A stretch of 64,000 nucleotides of DNA from Ottowia sp. SB7-C50 (GTDB lineage: Bacteria > Pseudomonadota > Gammaproteobacteria > Burkholderiales > Burkholderiaceae_C): contig NZ_CP136995.1 in the NCBI RefSeq assembly GCF_033110285.1, forward strand, positions 3,534,001-3,598,000. The letters run 5' to 3'. Positions within the stretch are counted from its first letter, which is position 1. Each line of letters begins with the position of its first letter. The position numbers and the translations under genes are program-made. Below are positions 33,706-43,800 of the stretch, piece after piece. The notes below the pieces were generated by a model, which had not been told where the DNA came from, did not search any database, and saw only the letters and a program-made list of their open reading frames with translations.

Positions 33706-35838
33706 GCAGCGAGGCGTGACAGGTCGGCCACGCGGTTCATCGCCTGGTGCAGCGTCTTCAGCAGGCCCAGGCGGTTGAGCCGCACGTCGGTCTGCTCGGC
33801 GTTGACCATGACGTCGTCGAAGAAGGCGTCGACCGGCGCGCGCAGGGCGCTCAGCGTCTGCAGCGACGCGGTGTAGTCACCGGCGTCGAACTGCGCGTTG
33901 GCGCCGGGCACGGTCTGCTGCATGGCGTCGTACAGCGCGCGCTCGGCGCCGTCGGTCAGCAGGGCGGGGTTGACGTGGGCATCCACCGCGCCTTCGGCTT
34001 CGGCCTTTTTCAGGATGTTGCCGATGCGCTTGTTGGCCGCCGCCAGCGCGGGCGCTTCGGGCAGCCGGGCGAAGGCGCGCACGGCGTCGAGCGCCTTGGG
34101 CATCTCGCCCCACATCGGGCGCGCGGCGATCACGGCATCGGCTTCCTGCGCGCTGTAGCCCTGGTCGCGCAGGTAGGTGGCCACGCGCTCGTGGATGAAG
34201 GTCAGCAACTGTTCGTTGCTCTTGGCCGCGTCGGGCAGCAGCGCACCAAAACGCTGCGCCGCCGAGCCGAGCAGTTCGGTCAGGTTCAGCGGCAGCTTCT
34301 TTTCGACCAGCATGCGGATCACGCCCAGCGCGTGGCGACGCAGCGCAAACGGGTCCTTGTCGCCCGTCGGCAGGTTGCCAATGCCGAACATGCCGACCAG
34401 CGTTTCCAGCTTGTCGGCCAGCGCCACCACCGTGCCCACCTGGCCACGCGGCAGCTCGTCGCCGGCAAAACGCGGCTTGTAGTGGTCTTCGATAGCGAAG
34501 GCGATGTCTTCGGTCAGGCCGTCGTGGCGCGCGTAGTAGCCGCCCATCACGCCTTGCAGCTCGGGAAATTCGCCCACCATGTCGGTCAGCAGGTCGGCCT
34601 TGGCCAGCGCCGCCGCCTGGTCGGCCTTGTCGGCCAGCAGGGCGTCTTTCAGCTGCTCGCCGATGGCGCGCGCGATGGCGCGCACGCGCTCGGTGCGCTC
34701 GCCTTGCGTGCCCAGCTTGTTGTGATAGACCACCTTGGCCAGTTGCGGCACGCGCGATTCGAGCGTCTTCTTGCGGTCCTGGTCGAAGAAGAACTTGGCG
34801 TCGGCCAGGCGCGGGCGCACCACGCGCTCGTTGCCTTCGATGACCGCGCTGGCGTCCTTGGGGCTGATGTTGCTGACGATGAGGAACTGGTGGGTCAGCT
34901 TGCCGGCCGCGTCAAGCAGCGGAAAGTACTTCTGGTTGGCCTTCATGGTGAGGATCAGGCACTCTTGCGGCACGGCCAGAAACTCGGGCTCGAACTGGCA
35001 CACCAGCACGTTGGGGCGCTCGACCAGCGCTGTGACCTCGTCCAGAAGCGCTTCATCTTCGATAGCGCGCAGCCCTTGTCCAGCCCGCGCAGCCGCCGCT
35101 TCAAGCTGCGAAACGATGGCGGCGCGCCGCTCGTCGAAGCTGGCGATGACAGCGCCTTTGTCGCGCAGCGTGTCGGCGTAGCGGTCGGCGTCGACGATGG
35201 CGATGGGATCGGCCACGGCCTCGAAGCGGTGGCCGTGCGTGGCGCGGCCGGCCTGCAGGCCCAGCGCCGTCACCGGCACCACGCTGCTGCCGTGCAGCGC
35301 CACCAGCCCGTGCGCCGGGCGCACGAACTGCACGCTGTCCCAGCCGGGCAGCGGCGTGCCTTCCTGCAGCTGGTAGGTCATGACCTTGGGGATGGGCAGC
35401 TTGCCGATCGCCTCGTTCAAGGCTTTCTGCAGGCCGGTGTCCAGCGTCGCGCCGGTGATCAGCGTGTCGAGAAACAGCGCCTCGGCCTTGCCGTCCAGGG
35501 CGCGCTGAAGCTGCGGCACCACCGACGGGTCGGCCCCCACAGCCTGCAGCTTCTTGAGCAAGGCGGGCGTGGGCTGGCCGGCGGCGTCCAACGCCACGCT
35601 CACGGGCATCAGCTTCTGCTGCACCGTGCGGTCGGCCGCCTTGGCCGCCACCTGCGTGATGTGCGCGGCCAGCCGGCGCGGGCTGGCGTAGGGCGTAACG
35701 ACCGAGTCGGCGGCCGTGAGGCCCTGGGCCTTGAGCTGCTCGAACAGCGTGGCGGCAAAGGCCTCGCCCAGCTTTTTCAGCGCTTTGGGGGGGCAGTTCT
35801 TCGACGAAGAGTTCGACAAGGAGGTTGGGGGTAGTCAT
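33702..35838 (-). CDS. glyS: Glycyl-tRNA synthetase beta subunit, frameshifted at a G7 run
   Basis: The true start is ATG 35838 (MTTPNLLVELFVEELPP), which overlaps the vapC stop (ATGA). After this the frame must change to continue as KALKKLGEAFAATLFEQL. The switch is at seven G on the plus strand (35787-35793); six would give an unbroken protein of about 711 residues, normal for GlyS. The rest is intact: 'VTALVERPNVLVCQFEPEFL', 'MKANQKYFPLLD', 'GNLPTGDKDPFALRR' and the C-terminal anticodon-binding region (first two quoted in part). GlyQ and GlyS form the alpha2beta2 enzyme that charges tRNA-Gly. An essential gene cannot easily be a pseudogene, so the extra base is very probably a sequence error. 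Confidence 0.92.
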
Positions 35839-36278
35839 GCGATCTTGAATCCGAAATCCACGGGGTAAACGCCCAGGCCGCGTGCGGCATCCTGCATCAC
35901 CCCATCCAGTGTGGCGATTTCGGTGCAACCCAGGCGACGCGCGGCGGCCAGATGCAAGGCATCGGGACCGCGCAATTTGCTGTCGGCCTGCGCGCACAGA
36001 TCGGCGGCCAGGTCGAAGTCTTCGGTCAGCAGCGGTTCGGCGTAGGCAGTCAACAACAGGCGGCGCCCGGTGTGCAGCGCCACCGAGGCTTCCTGCGCGT
36101 TCAACTGGCGGCTGCGCTGCTTGATTGAAATGGCGTTGGCCAACTCGGTACGAACCCAGGGTGTGACGATGAGTGGTTGGTGCGCACCGGTGCGATACCA
36201 GCCCAGGAGGCATTCTGTTTCCGGCTCTGGGCAAATCAGCGCCATCAAAACGCTGGTATCGAGGTAAATGTGGGCCAC
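35835..36278 (-). CDS. vapC: VapC-type PIN toxin inside the glyQS operon
   Basis: About 147 residues from GTG 36278 (MAHIYLDTSVLMAL), 16 bp after the antitoxin stop, with GAAGAAG as ribosome site. PIN-domain acids: Asp in 'YLDTSVLM', Glu in 'WVRTELANA', Asp in 'RGPDALHLAAA', Asp in 'ATLDGVM'. The frame remains open upstream, but those residues overlap vapB and are not family-like. The stop TGA overlaps the glyS ATG, so toxin and synthetase subunit are translationally coupled. VapC enzymes usually cut tRNA or rRNA. Confidence 0.87.
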   Translation of the reverse strand: MAHIYLDTSVLMALICPEPETECLLGWYRTGAHQPLIVTPWVRTELANAISIKQRSRQLNAQEASVALHTGRRLLLTAYAEPLLTEDFDLAADLCAQADSKLRGPDALHLAAARRLGCTEIATLDGVMQDAARGLGVYPVDFGFKIA

Positions 36279-36294
36279 GGTCGCTACGGCTTCT

Positions 36295-36576
36295 TCAATA
36301 GCCTTGATCGCGCATGAAGCGCACCACCGAACGGCCCATCGGCAAGTTGCGGTGCAGCGCCTCCAGCTCGGCCACCATCTGCTCGCGCGTAGGCGCGGGC
36401 GGCCCGGCATCGGCTGGCGACAGTTCCAGTCGCCCGGCCTCGGACACGCGCGCTTGCAAGGCGCTGCCTTCTTCCACGCCCAGCCGGCGCGCCAATTCCG
36501 CCGGCAGGCGCACCGCCAGGCTGTTGCCCCAGCGGCCGACGCTCAGCTCCAGCCTGGTCAGGTCGTTCGCGCCCAT
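36295..36576 (-). CDS. vapB: VapB/MazE-type antitoxin inside the glyQS operon
   Basis: 93 residues. AbrB/SpoVT swapped-hairpin DNA-binding fold: 'ELSVGRWGNSLAVRLPAELA' at residues 9-28 and 'LGVEEGSALQARV'; the acidic/Pro-rich C-terminal half should bind the toxin. ATG 36576 lies 43 bp after the glyQ stop, in a gap with the repeat TAGATACGTGTATCTA (36592-36607), a 16-bp palindrome that may be the VapB operator. Confidence 0.85.
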   Translation of the reverse strand: MGANDLTRLELSVGRWGNSLAVRLPAELARRLGVEEGSALQARVSEAGRLELSPADAGPPAPTREQMVAELEALHRNLPMGRSVVRFMRDQGY

Positions 36577-36591
36577 GGTGTGATCCTTGAT

Positions 36592-36607
36592 GTAGATACG
36601 TGTATCT
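36592..36607. promoter_or_regulatory. Palindrome TAGATACGTGTATCTA before vapB
   Basis: Near-perfect 16-bp palindrome (TAGATAC-GT-GTATCTA region) in the 42-bp gap between glyQ and vapB, just upstream of the antitoxin start. Its A/T-rich content contrasts with the surroundings. Suits an autoregulatory site for the AbrB-fold antitoxin, or an internal promoter for vapBC-glyS. Confidence 0.5.
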
Positions 36608-36618
36608 ACATTATGCGC

Positions 36619-37524
<906 letters not shown>

Positions 37525-37550
37525 GTCGGCGCCTGCGGACGAAACCGACC

Positions 37551-37579
37551 ATTTTACGTGCAGGTAAAGGCGATTGAAA
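37551..37579 (-). promoter_or_regulatory. Promoter of the glyQ transcript
   Basis: Minus strand: TTTCAA (37574-37579), 17 bp, TAAAAT (37551-37556). Predicted start near 37544, about 20 nt before the glyQ ATG. Confidence 0.55.
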
Positions 37580-37634
37580 ACGGCGTCGCCCTTGCGCGGC
37601 AAGCGTACGACGCTATGGTTTTAGAAGTTTTCTA

Positions 37635-37727
37635 GAACGCAAAAGGCGCGAAGATGGCAAAAGCCGCAGAAGCTATCTCCAGCAAGACTTCTGCGGGTTT
37701 TGCGAGACCTTTGCGCTCTTTGCGTTC
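37635..37727. repeat. Inverted repeat of 'GCGAAG/CTTTGCG' type, copy 1
   Basis: Outer arms GAACGCAAAAGGCGCGAAG and CTTTGCGCTCTTTGCGTTC, inner arms GCCGCAGAAG and CTTCTGCGGG, about 93 bp in all. It lies between fabB and glyQ (187-bp gap). Sequence style and layout match 51206-51309, so the two are members of one family of small non-coding inverted repeats. Confidence 0.65.
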
Positions 37728-37789
37728 AAAAAGATTCACCACCAAATTCGAACGCAGCGCCCGCGCAATCAGCGGTTGCAGCTATGAAT

Positions 37790-39010
37790 TCAGGAGTCAA
37801 GCCTGCGCAGCACCAGGCTGGCGTTGGTACCACCAAAGCCGAAGCTGTTGGACAGCACGGTGCGCAGCTCGGCATCGCGCGTCTGCGTCACCAGCGGCAT
37901 GCCGCCCAGCGCCGGGTCGGGCGTGTCGACGTTGACCGAGCCGGCGATGAAGCCCTTTTGCAGCATGATGAGGCAGTAGATCGCCTCCTGCACGCCGGTG
38001 GCGCCCAGCGAATGGCCGGTGAGCGACTTGGTGGACGAGAACGGCGGCACGCGGTCGCCAAACAGCGCCTGCATGGCGCGCACTTCCTGCATGTCGCCCA
38101 CGGGGGTCGAGGTGCCGTGCGTGTTGATGTAGTCGACGCCGCCGTCGATGCCCTCCAGCGCCTGCTTCATGCACGCGATGGCGCCGTCGCCCGAGGGGGC
38201 GACCATGTCCTCGCCGTCACTGGTGGCGCCAAAGCCGACCACCTCGGCCAGGATGGTGGCACCGCGCGCCTGCGCGTGGGCCAGCGATTCAAGCACCACC
38301 GCGCCACCGCCGCCGGCAATGACAAAGCCGTCGCGGTTCGCGTCGTAGGCGCGCGAGGCTTTTTCGGGCGTCTCGTTGTACTTGGCCGACATGGCGCCCA
38401 TGCCGTCGAACAGCAGCGCCATGCCCCAGCTCAATTCCTCGCCGCCGCCGGCAAACATCACGTCCTGGTTGCCCCAGGCGATCTGCTGCGCCGCCGCGCC
38501 GATGCAGTGCGCCGACGTGCTGCACGCCGAGGTGATCGAATAGTTGATGCCGCGCACCTTGAAGTTGGTGGCCAGGCAGGCCGACACGGTGCTGCTCATG
38601 CAGCGCGTGACCTGGTAGGGTCCCACGCGGCGGATGCCTTTTTCGCGCAGCGTGTCGGCGGCCTCGATCTGGTTGGCCGGCGAGCCGCCGCCCGATCCCA
38701 TGATGAGGCCGGTGCGCGGGTGGCTGACCTGTTCAGGCGTCAGGCCCGACTGCTGGATCGCGTCTTCCAGTGCGATCTGCGCGTAGGCCGCCGCATCGCC
38801 CATGAAGCGCAGCTGCTTGCGGTCGATGCGCGATTCGATGTCGATGTCGGGCTTGCCGCCGACCTGGCTGCGCAGGCCCAGCTGCGTGAATTCGGGGATG
38901 GCGCGAATGCCGCTGCGCCCTTCGCGCAGCGACTGCTCCACCGTCTGCAGGTCGTTGCCGATGCACGAGACGATGCCCGCGCCGGTGATCACCACACGTT
39001 GCCGGGTCAT
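37790..39010 (-). CDS. fabB: Beta-ketoacyl-ACP synthase I
   Basis: 406 residues from ATG 39010. Condensing-enzyme triad Cys-His-His: Cys in '[10 protein letters not shown]', His in '[11 protein letters not shown]', His in '[12 protein letters not shown]'; Lys of the same loop is present, and '[13 protein letters not shown]' ends the protein. FabB elongates fatty acids, and pairing with fabA identifies it as the synthase of the unsaturated branch. Start overlaps the fabA stop (ATGA). Same length as E. coli FabB. Confidence 0.94.
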   Translation of the reverse strand: MTRQRVVITGAGIVSCIGNDLQTVEQSLREGRSGIRAIPEFTQLGLRSQVGGKPDIDIESRIDRKQLRFMGDAAAYAQIALEDAIQQSGLTPEQVSHPRTGLIMGSGGGSPANQIEAADTLREKGIRRVGPYQVTRCMSSTVSACLATNFKVRGINYSITSACSTSAHCIGAAAQQIAWGNQDVMFAGGGEELSWGMALLFDGMGAMSAKYNETPEKASRAYDANRDGFVIAGGGGAVVLESLAHAQARGATILAEVVGFGATSDGEDMVAPSGDGAIACMKQALEGIDGGVDYINTHGTSTPVGDMQEVRAMQALFGDRVPPFSSTKSLTGHSLGATGVQEAIYCLIMLQKGFIAGSVNVDTPDPALGGMPLVTQTRDAELRTVLSNSFGFGGTNASLVLRRLDS

Positions 39011-39531
39011 GCTGCGCTTTCCTGGCCGTCGCCTTCGCGCAGGAACAGACCCACGCGCAGGTCGTTGGCCACGTAGATTTCCTTGCCGTCGGCCAGCAGG
39101 CGCGCGTCGCCGATGGCCATGTTCAGCTTGCGCTTGATGACGCGCTTGATGTCGATTTCGTAGCGCACCCGCTTCACGTCGGGGCCGACCTCGCCGGTGA
39201 ACTTGACCTCGCCCGCGCCCAGCGCGCGCCCGCGCCCGGGCAGGCGCAGCCAGGTCAGGTAAAAGCCGATCAGCTGCCACATGGCGTCCAGCCCCAGGCA
39301 GCCGGGCATCACCGGGTCGCCCTGGAAGTGGCAGGCGAAGAACCACAGGTCGGGCTTCACGTCCAGCTCGGCCTCGATGCGGCCCAGCCCGTGGGCGCCG
39401 CCATCGCCGTCGATGTGCGTGATGCGGTCGAACATCAGCATCGGCGGCAGCGGCAGGCGGCCCGCGTCGGGGCCGAACAGGCGTCCTTCGCCCGAGGCAA
39501 TGAGTTGGTCGTAGGAAAAGGATTCGGCCAT
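39007..39531 (-). CDS. fabA: 3-hydroxydecanoyl-ACP dehydratase/isomerase
   Basis: 174 residues. Active His in '[11 protein letters not shown]' and Asp in 'LGLDAMWQL', both in the hotdog fold. FabA dehydrates 3-hydroxydecanoyl-ACP and isomerises the double bond, starting unsaturated fatty-acid synthesis. fabA-fabB form a coupled pair placed between lnt and glyQ on the same strand. Nothing obvious marks a FabR/FadR site upstream. Confidence 0.95.
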   Translation of the reverse strand: MAESFSYDQLIASGEGRLFGPDAGRLPLPPMLMFDRITHIDGDGGAHGLGRIEAELDVKPDLWFFACHFQGDPVMPGCLGLDAMWQLIGFYLTWLRLPGRGRALGAGEVKFTGEVGPDVKRVRYEIDIKRVIKRKLNMAIGDARLLADGKEIYVANDLRVGLFLREGDGQESAA

Positions 39532-39604
39532 GGGGCCGATTGTGCCTTAAGCCCTTTGCCGCACCGCCGGATTGGCCGCCGCGTGGGGCGCGTTGGCGGC
39601 CGCG

Positions 39605-41182
39605 TCAGTGGCGGCGCGCGAGCAACCGCAGGCCGCCCAACAGCAGCACGCAAGCGATCCACAGCGGCCACAAGCCCGCCAGCGCCGCCCAGCGCGCAAA
39701 CGGCGTGACGTGCGTGCGGCCCTCAAACTGGCCCTGCAGCACGCCGCGCGTCAGGCGCGGCAGCAGGTGCGTCACCTGACCGCGGTGGTCGATGATGGCG
39801 GTGGCGCCGGTGTTGGTGGCGCGCAGCATGGGGCGCTCGAACTCCAGCGCGCGCATGCGGCTGATGGCCAGATGCTGGTCGATCGCGACGCTGTCGCCAA
39901 ACCAGGCGATGTTGCTGACGTTGACGAAGGCCGTGGGCGCGCTGGCCGGGTCGGCAAAGCGCGCCGCCAGTTCTTCGCCAAACAAGTCTTCGTAGCAGAC
40001 GTTGGGCGCCAGGCGCTGGCCCTGCCATTCAAACGACGGCTGGCCCAGCCCGCCGCGCGCGAAGTCGCCCAGCGGAATGTTCATCATGCGCACGAACCAC
40101 TTGAACAGCGGCGGGATGAATTCGCCAAACGGCACCAGGTGGTGCTTGTCGTAGCGGTAGGGCACGGCCTGCCCCGGCTTCAGCCCGACCACCGAATTGG
40201 TGTAGCCCGTCTCCATGTCGCCCAGCGGCACGCCCAGCAGCGCCGCCTGGCCGGGCTGGGCAAAGCGTTCGGTCAGTGCCTGCCAGTAGCCTTCGGGCAG
40301 CTGGCGCGGCAGCAGCGGGATGGCGGTTTCGGGGCCGACGATCAGCGGCGCGCGGTTGGCCTGCAACTGCTCGCCGTACCAGGTGAGCGAATCGACCACG
40401 CCGGTGCCGGGCACGAACTTCTCGTCTTGCGGGATGTTGCCCTGCATCAGCGCGACCTGCGTCACCAGTGGCCGGTGGCCCGACGGCGGCGTGTGGCACA
40501 GGTTGACGTCGCAAAAACGCCAGCCCCACAGCGCCCCGCCCACGCCCAGCACCACCAGCATGGCAACCCACGTGCGCGGCCGGCGCCAGCGCACCTGCGG
40601 CGCCAGGGCAATCAGCGCCGCCAGCGCCGCCGCCACGAAGCCGATGCCGTACACGCCCACGTAGCGCGCCAGAAAGGCCAGCACGCCGTCGACGTGCGCG
40701 TAGCCGCCCGCACCCCACGGAAAGCCCGTCAGCCACTGCCCGCGCGCCAGCTCGGCCAGCGTCCAGCACGCGGCAAAGCCCAGCGCCGACCCCACCGGCC
40801 GCGCGGCCAGCCCCTGCGACAAGGCGACGAAGGCCGCGCCCGCCAGCGCGTAGTACAGCGCCAGAAACCCCGCCAGCGCCAGCACCGCCGCCGCGGCCAG
40901 CGCCGCGTTCAGCCCGCCGTAGGTGTGCATCGAGATGAACAGCCACCAGAACGTGCCCGCCAGCCACGCCAGCGCAAACAGCCACGACGGCAGCAGCGCG
41001 CGCCGCCACGCCGCGCCCGAATCAGCACCCACCTGCACCAGCCGCCACGCCAGCCACGACAGGCTCAGCACCTGCAGCCAGCCGTGCGGCTGCCCGGTCC
41101 ACGGGTCGGCGATGGCGCATGCCTGCGCCAGCCCCGCCAACACGGCGGCGGGCGCAGAGGCCAGCCAGCGGGTCAGGCGCAT
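39605..41182 (-). CDS. lnt: Apolipoprotein N-acyltransferase
   Basis: 525 residues: about six N-terminal membrane helices, then a nitrilase-type domain with Glu in 'VGPETAIPLLP', Lys in the 'KHHLVPFGEFIP' region and the acyl-accepting Cys in 'NVCYEDLFGEEL', plus a C-terminal membrane helix. It adds the third acyl chain to lipoproteins at the inner membrane. It follows corC by about 32 bp, the standard neighbour pair. Confidence 0.95.
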   Translation of the reverse strand: MRLTRWLASAPAAVLAGLAQACAIADPWTGQPHGWLQVLSLSWLAWRLVQVGADSGAAWRRALLPSWLFALAWLAGTFWWLFISMHTYGGLNAALAAAAVLALAGFLALYYALAGAAFVALSQGLAARPVGSALGFAACWTLAELARGQWLTGFPWGAGGYAHVDGVLAFLARYVGVYGIGFVAAALAALIALAPQVRWRRPRTWVAMLVVLGVGGALWGWRFCDVNLCHTPPSGHRPLVTQVALMQGNIPQDEKFVPGTGVVDSLTWYGEQLQANRAPLIVGPETAIPLLPRQLPEGYWQALTERFAQPGQAALLGVPLGDMETGYTNSVVGLKPGQAVPYRYDKHHLVPFGEFIPPLFKWFVRMMNIPLGDFARGGLGQPSFEWQGQRLAPNVCYEDLFGEELAARFADPASAPTAFVNVSNIAWFGDSVAIDQHLAISRMRALEFERPMLRATNTGATAIIDHRGQVTHLLPRLTRGVLQGQFEGRTHVTPFARWAALAGLWPLWIACVLLLGGLRLLARRH

Positions 41183-41214
41183 CGATCGGGCATGGGCAAA
41201 ACAGCGGCGCGCCG

Positions 41215-42108
41215 TCAGAGCGCGGCGTCCGCGCTGCGCGACACCTTGAACCAGCGCACCGCGCCGCCCTTGGTGTGCAGCACGTGAAAGTCCAGCCCGC
41301 CCAGGCTGAAGCGCTCGCCGCGCTTGGGCACGTGGCCCATTTCGTGGGCGATCAGGCCGCCGATGGTGTCGAAATCGACGTCCAGGTCGCCGTCGGGGTT
41401 GGCGCCCAGCACCACGCCGAAGGATTCGTTGACGCGCTCCAGCGGCGTGTCGCCCGCCACGCGCCAGGTGTTGTCGGCCAGGGCAAAGATGTCGCCCTCG
41501 TCGCCTTCGTCGATGTCGAATTCGTCCTCGATCTCGCCGACGATCTGCTCCAGCACGTCCTCGATGGTGATGAGGCCTGCCGTGCGGCCGAATTCGTCCA
41601 CCACCATGGCAAGGTGGTTGCGGTTGACGCGAAACGAGCGCAGCAGGTCGCTCAAGCCCTTGCTTTCGGGCACGAACATGGGCGGGCGCAGCAGCGTGCG
41701 GATGTTGAGCTGCGGCGCGCGCTGCAGCTTGAGCAGGTCCTTGGCCAGCAGGATGCCGATGATGTTCTCGCGCTCGCCCTGGTAGACCGGAAAGCGCGAA
41801 TGCGCGGTGCGGATCACCTCCAGCAGCATCTGCTCGTAGGGCGCGTCGATGTCCAGCAGGTCCATGCGCGGGGCCGCCACCATGGCGTCGCCCGCGGTCA
41901 TGTCGGCCAGGCGCAGCACGCCTTCCAGCATGACGCGGCTTTCGGCGTCGATGACCTCGTTGTCCTCGGCCTCGGCCAGGGTTTCGATCAACTCGTCGGT
42001 CGAATCGGGGCCGGGCTTGATGAACTCGACCAGCTTCTGGAACAGGCTGCGCTTGTCTTCGCGCTCGGCAGGGCGCTCGCCGGAGCGCGCGGGGTGGGGG
42101 TCAGCCAC
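41215..42108 (-). CDS. corC: CorC/HlyC-type CBS-domain protein
   Basis: About 297 residues from GTG 42108 (MADPHPARSGERP); the frame is open back to a TTG at 42213, but the extra residues are not family-like. Two CBS domains ('VMLEGVLRLADMTAGDAMV...' to 'ITIEDVLEQIVGEIEDEFD', key parts DMTAGDAMVAAPRMD and TIEDVLEQIVGEIEDE) and a C-terminal CorC_HlyC domain. The group (YbeX/CorC) lacks membrane helices and is linked to Mg2+/Co2+ homeostasis and ribosome function. Gene order corC-lnt is conserved in proteobacteria. Confidence 0.88.
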   Translation of the reverse strand: MADPHPARSGERPAEREDKRSLFQKLVEFIKPGPDSTDELIETLAEAEDNEVIDAESRVMLEGVLRLADMTAGDAMVAAPRMDLLDIDAPYEQMLLEVIRTAHSRFPVYQGERENIIGILLAKDLLKLQRAPQLNIRTLLRPPMFVPESKGLSDLLRSFRVNRNHLAMVVDEFGRTAGLITIEDVLEQIVGEIEDEFDIDEGDEGDIFALADNTWRVAGDTPLERVNESFGVVLGANPDGDLDVDFDTIGGLIAHEMGHVPKRGERFSLGGLDFHVLHTKGGAVRWFKVSRSADAAL

Positions 42109-42223
42109 GATCTGGGGTGCAGGACGTGCGGTAGTTGTGTCAGGCGGCAAGGATAGCCCAACCGTACACCGGCCCGCGTCGGACGGCGCCGCGGGCGATG
42201 ACGTGTCCGTCAAAGTCAGGCGC

Positions 42224-42922
42224 TCAGTTGCCCGTGCGGCGGCGGCCTTCGCGCACCGCTTCGCGCACTTCCTGCGCGGTGGCCAGCAGTTCGCGCACCG
42301 CGCTGGCCTCGGTCTTCAGCCAGTAGTCGACGTGGCCGACCTGGTCGGCCAGCAATTCGCCCACGCGGGTCGAAAAGCTGGCTTCCGGCAGGCTCAGGTG
42401 AGCCTCGCTCTCGCTGCCCGATCGCTCGATCACCGCGCCGGCATTGCGCGCAATGCGCAGCATGGCGGTGTTTTCGCTCAGGGCGTGGATGTACAGCGTC
42501 TTCACGCCATCGTTGACGGCGTGCATGGCGGCGCGCTCGAACAGGCGCGCGCCGTAGCCGCGGCCGCGCGCATGGCGCGACACCGAGACGCCGAATTCGG
42601 CAAAGCCGGCCTGCGTCATGTCCACCGGGTAGGCCAGATGGGCCATGGCGATCAGTTCCAGCTTGCGGTTGAAGATGCCGAACACCTGGTCGCGCGAGAA
42701 GTCGAGCCGGTCGACGTACTGGCGGATCTGGCGGTCGTTGGCGGCGTAGCCAAAGCGCAGGTAGCGGTCGTGCTCGTCCAGCGCGATCAGGTGGCGCGCG
42801 ATCTGCTCGCGGTAGCGGGCGCCGATCTCGCGGATCGGCACCAGGGCGACATGCCGGGGCGAACGCACCGGCCGACGCGAGGCCGACGGGCCTGCCGTGG
42901 GGGTTTGAGTGGGCGTTTCCAT
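42224..42922 (-). CDS. GNAT-family N-acetyltransferase
   Basis: 232 residues from ATG 42922 (METPTQTPTAG). GNAT core: 'GVSVSRHARGRGYGARLFERA' contains the acetyl-CoA loop R-G-x-G-x-G/A (key part RGRGYGARL), followed by 'LYIHALSENTAMLRIARNAG'. An N-terminal region 'EHDRYLRFGYAAND' is typical of a group of single-domain acetyltransferases in betaproteobacteria. Substrate unknown. It is the gene upstream of corC on the same strand, but 100 bp with a possible promoter separate them. Confidence 0.82.
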   Translation of the reverse strand: METPTQTPTAGPSASRRPVRSPRHVALVPIREIGARYREQIARHLIALDEHDRYLRFGYAANDRQIRQYVDRLDFSRDQVFGIFNRKLELIAMAHLAYPVDMTQAGFAEFGVSVSRHARGRGYGARLFERAAMHAVNDGVKTLYIHALSENTAMLRIARNAGAVIERSGSESEAHLSLPEASFSTRVGELLADQVGHVDYWLKTEASAVRELLATAQEVREAVREGRRRTGN

Positions 42923-43071
42923 ACATCCATAGTAGGGCCGCCTGCCTAGAGAGAAAACTCCAATCGGCTCAAAAATGCTGCATTGCGGCATCATCCTACG
43001 CATTACTTCACGCCGGGCCCGGAAGGGGCGTTGCCCGGCGCGCACAGCGGTGCCAGCACATGCTTCGGCGA

Positions 43072-43131
43072 ATTGCTACTTAATCAGTAGCTGAAAGCGC
43101 CCTATCTATAAGCGCACAGGGCCAAAAACAC
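43072..43131 (+). repeat. Dispersed two-hairpin repeat, copy 6
   Basis: ATTGCTACTTAATCAGTAGC, TGAAAGCGCCCTATCTATAA, GCGCACAGGGCCAAAAACAC. First hairpin GCTAC..GTAGC, second GCGC..GCGC, tail GGGCCAAAAACA. It ends 3 bp before the Lrp-type gene stop, in the 211-bp gap to the GNAT gene. Nothing else was recognised in that gap. Confidence 0.7.
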
Positions 43132-43133
43132 GG

Positions 43134-43613
43134 TCAAACCGGCAGCGCCGTGGTGGTCTTCACCGCGTCGATGACAAAGCTGCTCTTGCAGTCCTGCACC
43201 GAAGGGTGGCGCAGCAGGGTGTCCATCATGAAACGTGAGTACGCACTCATGTCGTGCACCACCAGACGCAACAAAAAATCCATTTCGCCGGTCAGCGCCA
43301 CACAGTCCACCACCTCGGGCCAGGTCTGCACGCTGGCGCGAAATTCGTCCATCGGGTTGCGCTTGGCGTGCTCGGCGCGCTTTTCCAGCCGAACGTTGAC
43401 ATAGGCCGTCAATCCCAGCCCCACGGCACGCGGGTTCAACAGGGCCACATAGCGGTCCACAACGCCCGCTTCTTCCAGTTTTTTGATGCGCCGCAACACG
43501 GCGCTGGCCGACAGGCCGATGCGCGCGCCGATGGCCTCGTGCGTCTCACGCGCGTCGGCCTGCAGGCAGGCCAGGATGGCGCGGTCCAGGCGATCAAGCA
43601 GGGCTTGGGTCAT
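43134..43613 (-). CDS. Lrp/AsnC-family transcriptional regulator
   Basis: 159 residues from ATG 43613. N-terminal helix-turn-helix 'ARIGLSASAVLRRIKKLEEAGVV' (key part LSASAVLRRIKKLE), then the RAM ligand-binding domain ('YVNVRLEKRAEH', 'VVDCVALTGEMDFLLRL'). Divergent from hppD with a 19-bp palindrome between them, so it probably controls tyrosine/4-hydroxyphenylpyruvate degradation and its own gene. Ligand likely an aromatic amino acid or keto acid (inference). Confidence 0.88.
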   Translation of the reverse strand: MTQALLDRLDRAILACLQADARETHEAIGARIGLSASAVLRRIKKLEEAGVVDRYVALLNPRAVGLGLTAYVNVRLEKRAEHAKRNPMDEFRASVQTWPEVVDCVALTGEMDFLLRLVVHDMSAYSRFMMDTLLRHPSVQDCKSSFVIDAVKTTTALPV

Positions 43614-43648
43614 GGTGGCGCAGCATAGCAGGCGCACCCTGCAGACGT

Positions 43649-43667
43649 TGCACACAAATTTTGTGCA
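43649..43667. promoter_or_regulatory. Candidate operator of the Lrp-type regulator
   Basis: TGCACA-CAAATTT-TGTGCA: perfect outer arms with an A/T-rich centre, 36 bp before the regulator ATG and 134 bp before hppD. Symmetric flanks with an A/T core fit Lrp/AsnC binding sites. Confidence 0.6.
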
Positions 43668-43800
43668 TTTCCATGATTTAGCCAATGAAATATGCGCAAG
43701 ATGGCGCTTTGCGCCGGCAAGACGCCGTGAAACATCGCCCAAAGCGCCCTACAGTGTCAGGTTTCGGCCTCGCGCCACCCACAACAGAGGAGACAACGCC

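Noticed and set aside
35050..35085. Repeat-like CGATAGCGCGCAGCCCTTGTCC inside glyS
   Set aside because: The encoded residues fit the GlyS family alignment and only part of the repeat pattern is present.
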